Below are positions 11,456 through 21,442 of a DNA stretch of 64,000 bases, piece by piece. The position numbers were made by a program, and so were the translations under genes. Below the pieces are notes generated by a model. It did no database searches. It was not told the origin of the DNA and saw only the letters and a program-made list of their open reading frames with translations. Within the stretch, counting starts at the first letter, position 1, and each line of letters begins with the position of its first letter. The stretch comes from Gaeumannomyces sp. JS-464 (lineage: Eukaryota > Ascomycota > Sordariomycetes > Magnaporthales > Magnaporthaceae), in assembly GCA_002197995.1 (NCBI GenBank), contig NGZR01000004.1, forward strand, positions 3,100,001 through 3,164,000, in the 5' to 3' direction.

Positions 11456-13502
11456 TTTAAATTATATGCGGGCGAAAAGCAAAGCCTCCTTTTGCAAAGC
11501 ATGGAACCGATCGTTGCGCTTTCGGCGTTGTTGCTAATATCTTTTAAAAAGCTCGACTTCGTTTTTAAAGGCGGCTGCAAAGGGTTAACGAAATTAGCAA
11601 TTTTTTGCCGCTTAACCTGTTGCAGTCGTAAACGCGCGCGCAGTTGCTTAAGGCGGTTACCTTTTTTTCGCTTATAATTCGGCAATTAACGTTTAAATAT
11701 CCGCAACTTCGTTTTTAAATTTTTACCTCGCAAGCGCCGGCGTTCCCTCCGTTTAAAGGCGAAGCGGTTATTCTCGTTGTTAATTGCCCGAAAGCGCGCG
11801 TCGTTTACCGAAATCGGGCTTATTTTAGTAATTAAGCGGTTGAAAAAGCTTTTTTGCTTACGTTTAACTTTAGCTTTTTCGCGCCGGCGGAGCTTTTTAA
11901 TCGCGCGAGCGTTTGCGAAAATCGCCGCGTGCGATGCTTTTTTATTTTTAAAAAAACGTTAATTATCGTTAGCGAAACCGCCTTACCCGAAAAGCGGAAA
12001 AATGCAGCCTTTTTTTAAGCCAATCCTCGTACGAAATGATATCCGATAAATTAAGCGATAAATTTTGGCTTTTTTTTAGTTTAGCGCTATTAAATCCGGC
12101 GAAGGCGTTTTTAAAAAAGGCAAAAGCTCGCCGTCGTTATCGAAAAAAAAGGTTAAAAGTTAACCTTAGCGTTTAATCCGTCGGAATTTGCTTTGTCGCA
12201 TTTGGGATATACCCGACCTTTTAAAAAATAATAACGCGGATTTGGCAAAAGTAAGCAGATTTTTAAAATTATCCAAAACAATTTCGGGATTAAAAAGCGA
12301 AAGCCCGCATTTTGCTTAAGCCGATTTAATCGTGCTAATTTTAAAAGCTCGCCGGCGTATGTTTTTAAAGCTATTTAAAAACTTTAAACGGTTATAATCG
12401 ATAGCGCTAAATTTAATTTATAACGCGAAATCGCGCTAATGCGCCGTTTTATAAAAAGGAAAAACGCTAACGTCGAAAGGCTGTAATTTATGCGTTATAT
12501 GCGGAGGAAACGGGAAAAGGATAATTTTTGCCTGCCGGCATTTTTTTAAAAGCTAAAAGTAAAATGAAATCCGTAATTATCGATTAGTAATAGCTTATAT
12601 TTTATTAAAATTTAACGGTTTTATATTTTAAAAAATGATTTAGCCATTTAAGCGTAATAAAATCGTTAATCCAGCCGTTTTTGCTTATAGTAAATTTCGT
12701 ACCCGGTTTAAAAAAGTTGTAAATATGTTCCCGGTAATATTAATATTAAAAAGAATTACAAACGAAAGGATTATTAAGCCCGAAGCCGCGTAAATTTCGA
12801 TTATTATTATAAGCGCCCGATAATTTAAATCGCTTTAAAACCACGTTTTAATTTCCGTATAGCATTAAACGAAGCTTTTTTCGAATACGCCGATTTTAAA
12901 TCCGATTTTATTAAAATTCCAAAAATTTTTCGGTTTAATTTTATACTTTTCGACGCATCGCACGTAAACGTTAAACCATTTTTTAAATATTAGCTTATTT
13001 TAAGCGGCGCGTTTTTTTGCAGCTCGTGGCTGGCTTTTTGCGCGTTTTAAAAAATGCTTATAGGCGCAAAGCCAATTTTGCGACCATTTTTTACTGCTTT
13101 ATTAAAAGCGGCTTAGGTTAGCGGCGAAGGATCGAGTTAACGGCGTGGGTTATTGCGAAAGCGGTAATCGCGTTCCTTAAAAAAAGTAAGTTAAATTAGT
13201 ATTAAAATATAGCTAAATTTAAATTAAATGCCTTTTTTAACCGGTAAATTGTTTTTAGTTAGCCCAGGCGAATAACGCGAAGCTTTTAATATCGTTAATC
13301 ATTTTATTATGCCTTCCGTTATCCTAGCGCGAGCTGTACCCTTTATACGCTTTTGGAAAAGGCGGGGGTTTAATCCGTAATGCCTCGCCGTTTGCGCCGC
13401 GTTTTTAAACCGGCCGCAATTAACGTTTTCCATAGCGGTTAAAATCCGAGCCTCGACGATTTGAGCTTCCGCGAGCTTTTTTTGGTTCCGGATTTTGGCC
13501 AT
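11449..13502 (-). pseudogene. Degenerate Fot1/pogo transposase
   Basis: The N-terminus (13502-13299, 67 residues) is the psq-like DNA-binding helix-turn-helix: NAAQTARHYGLNPRLFQKRI. Around 12990-12880 the frame reads KKWFNVYVRCVEKYKI, then WNFNKIGF, aligning with the conserved pogo block in which an Asp-Glu-Thr stands where Asn-Lys-Ile is read. The first catalytic position is the codon at 12910-12912. The second (Asp, 12579-12581) is in LLLIDNYG and the third (Asp, 12472-12474) is in QPFDVSVF, with DD35D-like spacing and one base lost between them. A basic tail (MPNYKRKKGNRLKQLRARL) lies at 11685-11449. Stops and frameshifts are numerous. It is inactive: the D-to-N, E-to-K and T-to-I changes are all single G:C to A:T events. 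Confidence 0.8.
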
Positions 13503-13653
13503 TTGGGCGGGATTTTAGGCGTAAAAAACAAGGGGGCAAAGCAGCAGAAAGCCTTGTGCGGAGGGGTTAAGGCCCGCCAAACGCGATCGCGATCACTTTA
13601 CGCGTAAAAAAAGGCAAGTCATATTTACGCGTTATTTGGATCCGGCCCGTGCA

Positions 13654-13826
13654 GCATGCAATTAAGCGTGCGATTTATTTATTCGGCGGTACATTGATCT
13701 CTTGCTAATTTGGGTGGGGAAAGATGTCGCTAAAAAACGTCAAATTGCTTTGAAAACGTCAAATTGCACGTCCGCGCTTTATCCCCAAAGGGCCAATCAA
13801 GCGCGGGTGTTTTAAACCCGCGCGAG
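13654..13826 (-). repeat. Right terminal inverted repeat (173 bp)
   Basis: Reverse complement of the left repeat, ending CCGCGCGAG next to TA. It retains more C/G than the left copy. At its outer end GCGCGGGT and CCCGCGC can pair around TTTTAAA (13801-13823), a subterminal hairpin. Confidence 0.93.
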
Positions 13827-13828
13827 TA
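13827..13828. repeat. TA target-site duplication, right
   Basis: TA directly outside the right terminal inverted repeat; pairs with 10876-10877. Confidence 0.75.
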
Positions 13829-14037
13829 GCACTAAGACCGACAAAAAACAGGAGCTTTACCGGAAAAGCGCAGGCATCAGCAGTGAGGTGCTGACTATAC
13901 AATACCATTACTCTACCTGGTGGGCACTTGGCGTATTGCTGAACATCAAGTTCTTTGGTGGTGAACGTGCACGCTGTCCTGCCGTGACAGGAGGTAAAGC
14001 AAGGCGCCCAGGTAGCCACACGGTGGTCTCGCGTTCA

Positions 14038-15779
14038 ATGGCACCGATCAAAGATAGCTTCCTGGACCTCGAGCACCATCGCCAGGTGCTTGAGGAAAAT
14101 GCTGAAAAGCTCCGGGGCCTGCTGCAGCAGTGGCGGCTCTGGGACGCGGAGTACGAGGCACTCAAGGAAGAGGTCACCGAAAGCCACGGGCCCGGAGACC
14201 TGGCCAGGATCCGCAGGGACTTTGAAGGGGAGCTCGTCACCAGCAAGGAGGTCGCCGAGATCTTTGGCGGCAAGACCGCCATCAAGCCGGCCGAGCAGAT
14301 CGCCAGCCAGCTCGACCGCCGCCTCGACTACGTGCAGCGGAACATCGAGACGCTCGAGAAGCAGCTGCGCGAGGCCGAGAACAAGGCTGCCGTGGCTGGC
14401 GTCGTCAGCGCCCCGGACGTGCGCGACGACGACGGCCTGCCCATAACCGACATAGTCGAGGAGCTGGACGACGACGACAATGTCGTCTCGTACCGCCTCC
14501 AGGTGCCCTCCGATTCCCAGCCGCAGGTACGAGAGGCCCTGAAGAAGGCGGGTGTCACGGTTCCCGAGCCCCCAGCTCCAGCAGCACAGGACAGCCCAAT
14601 CCCCGAATCTCCCGATGCACCGGCTGGTGAAGCTCCTCTCGGCGACCATGCGGGTCCCTCTTCCGCGGCCCCTCCGGCTCCAGCCGCGGCCAGGAAGACT
14701 GTGTCGTTTGAGGAGGGTACCAAGCCCGAAGCCAGCGCCAGCACGACCTCGAAGCAGCCCCAACCTCAGGCGCAGAGGAGGCTCGAGGAAATCATGCGTC
14801 TGGCAAAGGAGCAGGAAGCCACAGCGTCGCAGCCGGCCGTTATCCCCGAGGGGGAGTCGGCCGAGGAGGCGGCGTTGCGTCGTGACATGCTCGCGTACAG
14901 CATGTCGGAAATCGCCCCTGTCGTTGCGGAGCTCGAGCTCGAGGAGGGCTATTCGGATGAGGACGACGACGAGATGGGAGAGTACGACTACTTTTACGAC
15001 GAGGACGCCGAAGATAGCAACGATGAAGATGACGATGACGAGGACGACAGCGACAGCGACGGCGAAAGCGGCAAGGAAAAACGCCGCAACCGCAGCTACC
15101 TATCCCAAGAGTATAAGCAACGAATGCTCGAGCTTGAAAAAAAGCTCGGCGTTTCGACTCCTGCCTCGGTGAAGGCATACCAGGGCCAGGCGGCCTGTGA
15201 GACAGAAGCGGACGACGAACCGAGAATCGGGCGTGTAACAGTGGCTGGCTCAGAACCCGCCGCACCGTCTCGGTCTGCTGGCCCAACTCCGGGCAGTATC
15301 GGGTCCGAACAGCCAAAGTCAGCGAAGGGGAAAGTTCGGTTTGCAGAGAACCTCGACATTGCCGATGAAGCGTCTCAGCCCAAGCCCACGGCCAAGCAGC
15401 CGAGGAAACAGGTCTGGGGCGACATCGTCGAGAGTGGCGCAGCGACGGCTCCCCCGGCTAGCAATCCCGCGCGGGCACCTCGGGGTTTCTGGAAACCCAG
15501 GAGCCCAGGACGGTGCCGTCAGGGCCCGAGGGGCAGACGATCGCGACGTCCATAGTGGAGCGCCAGCCGACCACGGCCGTGCGGGAGCCCGACGACCTGG
15601 ACGCCAACTTGCTCCACCAGGAGGCCGCCGTCGAGTACCAGCGGATGCGCAACAAGCTTATACACAAGGGCGGGGGCTTCCTCAAGGAAGACACCTCGAC
15701 CATCGTGCCACTTGACGAAGCCGAGGGTGGCCCGAAGCGGATGAGCCGATTCAAAGCGGCGAGGCTATCAAAGCAATAA
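14038..15779 (+). CDS. bud27: URI/Bud27-like prefoldin-family protein
   Basis: Unconventional prefoldin with a C-terminal DUF3835-type motif; the yeast orthologue Bud27 acts in RNA polymerase assembly and TOR-linked translation. The start chosen is ATG 14038 (MAPIKDSFLDLEHHR). Residues 1-125 form the alpha-helical prefoldin hairpin (coiled coil, AEIFGGKTAIKPAEQ connector, then the DRRLDYVQRNIETLEKQ helix). The middle is Pro/Ala-rich, with a strongly acidic Asp/Glu tract at about 14950-15065. The end carries YQRMRNKLIHKGGGFL and MSRFKAARLSKQ. No intron is seen. One base is missing near 15490 (after APRGF); the span of 1742 nt fits a single loss and a 580-residue protein. The transposon ends 211 bp upstream of the start codon. 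Confidence 0.85.
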
Positions 15780-15815
15780 CCCGATTCGGATCAGGAAAGC
15801 AAATAAGCTGCTATT

Positions 15816-15831
15816 GGGTACCTACCTACCC
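15816..15831. repeat. GGTACCTACCTACC-type motif
   Basis: GGGTACCTACCTACCC, 37 bp after the URI-like stop codon, is one of several related KpnI-core repeats scattered through intergenic DNA here. Confidence 0.4.
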
Positions 15832-16002
15832 AAAGACGCGCCTATGGATGAGATGGGTAGCCGGCTGGCACCCACGGAAGAGTATTTCGACTCCTCGCCA
15901 CCGTGAACTTCATATTCCTTCCAGCCCAAATTGGGATTCCCACCCGATGAATACTAAGGAACCATCTGAACGGTTGGCCATGATCATGATAACAAGTTCG
16001 CG

Positions 16003-16787
16003 TTACTGAATCTTTGCTTTGCTAAAGTCCATCTCGGGGTGCTGCTCCTGGAATTTCTTGAGGATGTCCATCTTCTTTTGCTCGTCGGACGTCGGCTTGC
16101 CAAGCTCCTTCTGGCGCTGGTCGTACATCATCTTCTCGACCATACCCCTGGTCTCGCCGTCAAGATCCGAAAGCTTCGAGTTCTCCGGGTTGATCTTGGT
16201 AACATCGATCTTGGGGGCGTCGGTGATGACGTGTGCCCACCACTCCATCTTGTTGACTTTGTCCAGATGGATCTCGATGTTCTTGGTGCCGTCCGGGTTG
16301 GGTGTCAGAGTCCATGTCGACTCATCGACGCGGATCGCATGGGGCAGGTCTCCCTATAAAAATGGCCGGGTTCGCTCAGGCCAGGTTAGTGGCGCCTTCG
16401 CTCTTGTCCTCTTCCCCGTCTTCTTTGTTTGTGCAGGACCGGGTTGCGCACGTTTATGATAGGGTCCGCCCCCTTGACGCCGGCGTAGAGGTACTGCTTC
16501 TTGAGCTCGACCTTGACGTCTTTCCCTTTGTAGTTGGCTGAGCCCTCGGGGAGCTTGATGACGACGTCAAGGTCGCCGATAGTCTGCGTCCACTTGTACG
16601 GGAGTGCGTCCTGCTCGGCCTGCTCCTTTGCGCGGGCAGCGGCCTCCTCAGCGGCCGTAGGCTCTGTTGGTGTGTGGCATTCGTGTTAGTCGGGCTGAAA
16701 GGAGGCACCTATACAGCACCACTTGCGGCGTACGCAGTGCTGCTGGAGGCTCGCTATCGTGGAGTAATTCCTACCCTTGTCTGCCAT
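16003..16787 (-). CDS. nudC: Nuclear movement protein NudC
   Basis: Small CS-domain (p23-like) co-chaperone that stabilises dynein/LIS1-pathway components and is needed for nuclear migration in hyphae. Exons (minus): 16787-16775, 16663-16452 and 16353-16003; introns of 111 and 98 bp with consensus ends. The sum is an intact 191-residue protein, within the usual size for fungal NudC. Residues 1-25 are an acidic/Ala helix ([14 protein letters not shown]). The CS domain starts at [17 protein letters not shown] and continues through [14 protein letters not shown] to [19 protein letters not shown]. The signature C-terminus has [36 protein letters not shown] and [12 protein letters not shown]. It is divergently arranged with tfb3. 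Confidence 0.95.
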
Positions 16788-17487
16788 TGTTGTTTCGGTA
16801 TGTGCAGGGACAATTTCTACCAGTAAAAAATAAAAAATAAAAAACGAACGGGATTCCAGGCGGGGTTGCCCTGGGAGAATAAAAAAAAAAAAAAGAGGCG
16901 ATTGGGAAACAGCTTCAACAGCTTCAGCACGGCGGGGCTGCTTGTGCTCTCTGGGCGCATGCGACAGTGAAGGCGGGGAAGCGCAATACGTTAATGGAAG
17001 CTTCCAGGTGCTGGTGCCTGCCTAAGCTGGCTGATACTGGGGCGTTGCTGACTGGCAGGGCACATACACAGAGTCTGGTGCTACCCTGCGGCGCGGGTCC
17101 TGAATCATGGCGACCGGAGCTTCCTATTGATCGCTGCCCTCCACGTGCCGGATAATTGCTGACACGACGCCAGCCAGCAGATGCGTCCGGTTTAGTCCCA
17201 TTCCTAGCCCGTTCCACCGCACACCACAACACGGAGCTTCGCCGCCAACCAACCCCCACCAGTCTGCCTCTCTCAAGAGACAACCGACCTACACCATCGA
17301 ATGCCACAGCCTGCACGAGATTGAAACATTGGTCGCCCTGTCGAGCGAACGCCCGGGCCATCAGGCAGAGTGCTAAGGAGCGTGCTGCGTGCTTCCGCAG
17401 CCCCCACGCCGCCGCCCGCCGTCACCGCCGCGCCGCCGCGACGCTTCTCGGACGCAAGCGGCACGCCGCCGCCCTTAGCAGGCAGCC
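16788..17487. promoter_or_regulatory. Divergent promoter region nudC / tfb3
   Basis: 700 bp between two divergent start codons, with A-rich tracts at about 16825-16845 and 16880-16893 on the nudC side. No conserved frame. Confidence 0.4.
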
Positions 17488-18563
17488 ATGTCGTCACTCC
17501 TGGACCTCGACCACGACACCAAGGGCGAGAAATGCCCGTCGTGCAATGCGCTCCGCTACCTGAACCCGATATGGTGCTTAAGACCAACGAGAAGTGCTAC
17601 CACCAGATATGCGACACGTGCGTGCGCCACAACTACGAGAACGGCCAGGCCCGCTGCCTCATCAAGGGCTGCGACAAGATCCTGCGCATGCAGGACTGGC
17701 GCACTGCCTTCTTCGCAGACCTGGACGTCGAGCGCGAGGTCGACGTGCGCCGCCGCGTCGCCCGCGTCTCAACCAGACGGGTGACGACTTTGAGTCGCTG
17801 AAGGCCTACAACGACTACCTCGACATGGTCGAGACGCTCGTCTTTGACCTCGTCGGCACCGACCGGGCGAAAGCCGCCGCCGCCGACGAGAACCTGAAGC
17901 GCTACGAGGCCGAGCACAAGGCCCAGATCGAGCGCAGCCGCCGCAAGGGCGCCGCCGCGCGAGGAGCGCGCCCGCCAGCTGCGCGCCGCCGAGCAGGAGG
18001 CCGCCGCCGCCCGCCGCCGCGAGGCCCGCGAGCACGACCGCGAGGAGCAGCGCCGCAAGCTGCTCGCCCACGAGGAGGAGCTCGACACCCTCGCCCGCGC
18101 CCCCGAGGGCACCGCCGCCCGCATCGTCGAGCGCCAGCGCGACCAGCACCGCCTCGAGGCCCTGGCCGACGGCGAGGCCCGCGACCTGCGCGCCGCCGGC
18201 GCCGGCGGCCTCTCCATCCGCGGTCTTAAGGAGAAAAAGAAGCCCACGGTCGAGGGCCCCTACGACCCCTTTGGCGGTCTGGACCTGAGCCTGTCGCGCC
18301 ACCAGCTCCAGGACACGTACCGCAACGACTGGCTCGAGCAGGCCAAGCGCCAGCCCTCGCACACCACTGGTGGATACAGCATGCAGGAATATTACGCCCG
18401 CGCCATGTTTGAGGCTTTTGCCGGCATTGCTGTCTTTGTCGAGGACGAAAAGGAGACAGGCTTGTTCAACAGCGGCCCCTCGGCGGCCGCCGTCGCCACC
18501 CTTGGCGCCTCCCTGGCCGCTACTAAAGGCAGCGCCGGTCGTACAGAGGCGGGTGCCAGATAA
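17488..18563 (+). CDS. tfb3: TFB3/MAT1, TFIIH kinase-module subunit
   Basis: RING-finger assembly factor that tethers the Kin28/CDK7-cyclin H kinase to core TFIIH. The start is at 17488 (MSSLLDLDHDTKGEKCP). The C3HC4 RING ligands are visible: CPSC, KCYHQICDTC, then RCLIKGC. The MAT1 core follows (SLKAYNDYLDMVETLVFDLVG), then a long Ala/Arg/Glu coiled coil (RREAREHDREEQRRKLLAHEEE), and a C-terminal region (PYDPFGGLDLSLSRHQ, YYARAMFEAFAGIAVFVEDEK) that binds the kinase/cyclin in homologues. There are three frame changes: a lost C near 17567 (NP to DMV), a lost C near 17770 (RV to LNQTGDD), and an indel in a GC repeat near 17955. No intron was needed. The protein is probably functional and the sequence imperfect. 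Confidence 0.88.
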
Positions 18564-19196
18564 AAGACGGCCGAGTGTTCTTCTGCGCAGGGATCCACTC
18601 CTTGTCATGATCTTTCCGAGCTTTACGTTGTAGATATTCATTTTTGCATTGCGGAGGCGTTTGGCGTCTCGGTCTTGTCTTTGGTCTATGCTGTTTGGCA
18701 GTTGGGGGATCAGCGGATACCCGCCGCTTACGCTCATAAAGGAAACGGGAAAAGGAAAAATAGATAAAATTTCATTATATTTACCATTGCCCTCGCCATG
18801 CCCTCTTTTTCTCATGTTGCCTGCTCTGATCGACTCGGGCGCAGTAGCGATTGCATCAAGTTTCCCACCACATACCCAAACCTATCGTCTCCCACACGAG
18901 TGCCGATTTGTGATCCATTACATCGAGACAAGACCCTTACACATGCAGAATACCAAAGGACTAACGAATGTCTGCGCTCGAGTTCTGCGTTGATGTTTTG
19001 TGCGTGTTGTTTGTTATGAGTGGGAGGGCTGTTGTTTGGAACCAAGCGAAGGTGGTTGGTTAACCAAAAAAAGATAGAACAGAAAATATAAAGACTTAGA
19101 AATAAAAGATTGAGTAAAGCAAATTACCGATTCAACGCCGCGCTTGACTGGAAAAAAAAAAATCGACATGGAAAATTTAGTCGAGGAGCGAAGAGC
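18564..19196. other. Convergent 3' intergenic region
   Basis: Between the tfb3 and AP180 stop codons. AT-richer than flanking exons; no supported gene. Confidence 0.45.
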
Positions 19197-21442
19197 TCAA
19201 GACTGCCAGGGACTCGAGGCCTGCGGCCGGGGGAAGACAGGGATGGTCTCCAGCTGATCGAGACCACCGCCCACTGGCTGCTGGTTGTGTTGCCAGCCCA
19301 TCCCGGTGGAGTGGTTCACAAATGCACCCTGCCGGAAGGGGTTTGTGCTTCCAGTTGGCTGGGGTGCCAGCGCACCGCTGCTGGTCGCCGGCCGTGGCAC
19401 CCCAGCTGTGCTGGTCCTAGCGAAAGGGTTGGTACCAGTGGCCATTGGCTGTAAAGACGGGCCCGGCGGCGGTAGCGACTGGAATGGTGATCCGGACGCG
19501 GCAGACTGCGACATAGGCCGGGCAAACGGATTTGTTGATTGTGCCTGTGCGCCTCCCATAAGTTGTGCTCCACCCATGGGCGACTGCTGCGTCGTAAGGC
19601 TGCCGCCGGTTGGCGGGGTCGACGTGAGCATCGACTGGCGGAAAGGGTTGGTTATCTGCTGGCCGCCGGTCTGCAAGTTCAGAGCCGACACCGTCCCGTT
19701 AGCCGGGAACGTAGCCACCGAGTCCTGAGGGATCGGGGCGAGCGAGCCCGGCTGGAATGCGGGTTGAGAAGGATATCCACCAAAACCAGAGCCGGCGCCA
19801 CCAAGACCAGCGCCTGTGTAGGCTGGCATCGCTTGCTGCTGTTGCTGTCCAAGGTCTCCAAATGTCTGCTGCTGTGGCTGTCCAGGGGCCGCAAAATTCT
19901 GCTGCTGAAAGGGGTTTGTCGTCTGGAAGCCTGTCAGCTGGGCGACGAAGGTGTTGGGTTGGAACTGCTGGCCTGTCGGCTGCATTTGAAACCCTGCCTG
20001 GCCGGCCCAGGGGGACACCTGAACCTGGGATGGCGGTTGCTGATTGGCCTGGACCGCCATCGTCGTCTGATTCTGCTCGATAGAGTCGAAGAAATCGATT
20101 AGGTCCGGGTCCGGTCCCTTGCTGACCGGTGCCGGGGCCGGCGCTAATGCGGCCTCCTTTGCACTTCCATTGGCGGCGCCGACGCCCGAGGGTTTGCTGG
20201 CGGTGTTCTTGGACCCAGACAGCTCGGCGCCGAAGGCCCTGGACGAGCCGGTGCCGCCGCCGCTACCCTTGGACTTCTTGGCATCCATTTCGGCGAGGTA
20301 CTGTCTTCTGTGCACTTCAAAGTCGGGATCCTTCAGGTAGTCCTCCAGCTGCCGACCGAGATTCACGGGGGCGTGGCGCAGCTTAGGAACCTCGACCCTG
20401 GTGTGATGCTCATGCTGCCTCGCGACGCTCAGATACTGGACCACGTAGTCTGTCTGTCGAGTGAATGTGCGGTAGATGCCCATAGCTCTTTCGGCGTCCA
20501 CCTTGGACATTTCGAAAAAGTGGCCTGCAGGAGGACAACGCCAGCTGTCAGTCGACCGGGAACCGGTTGCGGCGGAGCGGACGGGGCGAGTGGCTTACCG
20601 AGGATATTGATCATGGCCTGGTTGAGCACTTGGAACAAGACAAGCAGATCAAGAACCAACAGGCGAAAGACGGTTACGGTGATCTCGTTCTCGGGTTCGT
20701 TCTCCATCACGTCACACTTGAGGAGGGCCGTGAGCTGGTGCTGAACCGTCTCTGTTTCCCTCAGGAGGCCCTTTTCGACCGACAGCTTCTCGAGGCGCGA
20801 CTCCTTGGTACGCACCCAGTCGCAGTTGGTGTCGCGGAAGGCGCGAGCGCGCTCCGCGAGGTACTGGGCGTAATGACGGATGTTCCGTCCCTGGGTCTGG
20901 GCTGCAGAGCCAGATATTTTGATACAAGTGTCAGCGTACCGGGTCGGGGCAACCAGCACGCTCGTGCGGGCGCGGGGCAGCGGCTAACCGTCGGAGAACA
21001 TGCTTATCGCAAGCATGTTCCTGTGCTTGGCGAGATATGAGAGAGTGACATCGGGGGAGCCTTCGCGGATCATCAGGTGGACTGTGATCAGGCTCTTGAA
21101 GACGACGGTCCATGTCGAGTCGCGCAAGCGGTACTGCAGCGTGCGGAAGACCTCGCCAACGCCGGCGTCACCCGCATGTGTGGCAATGAGGATGTGTTCG
21201 ATGTACTTGGTCTTCGGGGCGCGGCCTAGAGCAGAGTACAGCAAAGCCTGTCAGCGTCGAGGAGTGCACAGGGAGAGCGACTGGCAAAGCGGCCGCTGGC
21301 CGTCTTGATCCTGTCTCATGGTCCTTGCTCCCACGTCCCGTCGGGACCGATCTGGCCGGGCCTGGCCCTCCTTCCAGCGACGACAGCGACGTACCTTGAT
21401 CTTGGTGGCCCCCTTGACCGACTTCTCGAACGAGCTCGTCAT
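19197..21442 (-). CDS. yap1801: AP180/CALM-type ANTH-domain clathrin adaptor
   Basis: Endocytic adaptor binding PI(4,5)P2 through an N-terminal ANTH domain and recruiting clathrin and EH-domain proteins. Exons (minus): 21442-21395, 21225-20989, 20901-20599 and 20524-19197. The ANTH domain (first 280 residues) shows MTSSFEKSVKGATKIK, KTKYIEHILIATH, TVVFKSLITVHLMIREG and RNIRHYAQYLAERARAF. The C-terminal half is Gln/Pro/Ala-rich and disordered, with DLIDFFDSIEQNQ and five NPF tripeptides (TTNPFQ, ITNPFR, STNPFA, GTNPFA, STNPFR) for EH-domain binding. One base is missing at the start of exon 2 (a CCCC run near 21217); the summed exon length confirms a deficit of exactly one. Yeast has two paralogues, so the symbol stands for the family. 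Confidence 0.93.

Larger units (their letters stand above)
10878..13826 (-). mobile_element. RIP-mutated Fot1/pogo-type DNA transposon
   Basis: A 2949-bp element bounded by 173-bp inverted repeats and TA duplications. It is strikingly AT-rich compared with its neighbours, with abundant TTAA and TTTTAA. The TIR pair differs mainly by C/T and G/A changes, as expected from RIP. On the minus strand it carries a broken transposase with a psq-type helix-turn-helix at 13502-13299 and a DDE/D domain around 12990-12450. It is longer than typical Fot1-class elements (about 2 kb), and roughly 0.8 kb between the transposase tail and the left TIR is extra. It is non-autonomous now: no long transposase frame survives. 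It sits between the GH36 gene and the URI-like gene. Confidence 0.93.

Noticed and set aside
10878..13826. AT-rich block as a centromere fragment or organellar insertion
   Set aside because: Precise terminal inverted repeats, TA duplications and transposase motifs identify a DNA transposon.
17769..18815. 348-codon minus-strand open frame
   Set aside because: Antisense to the TFB3 coiled-coil region; low-complexity Gly/Ala/Arg translation.
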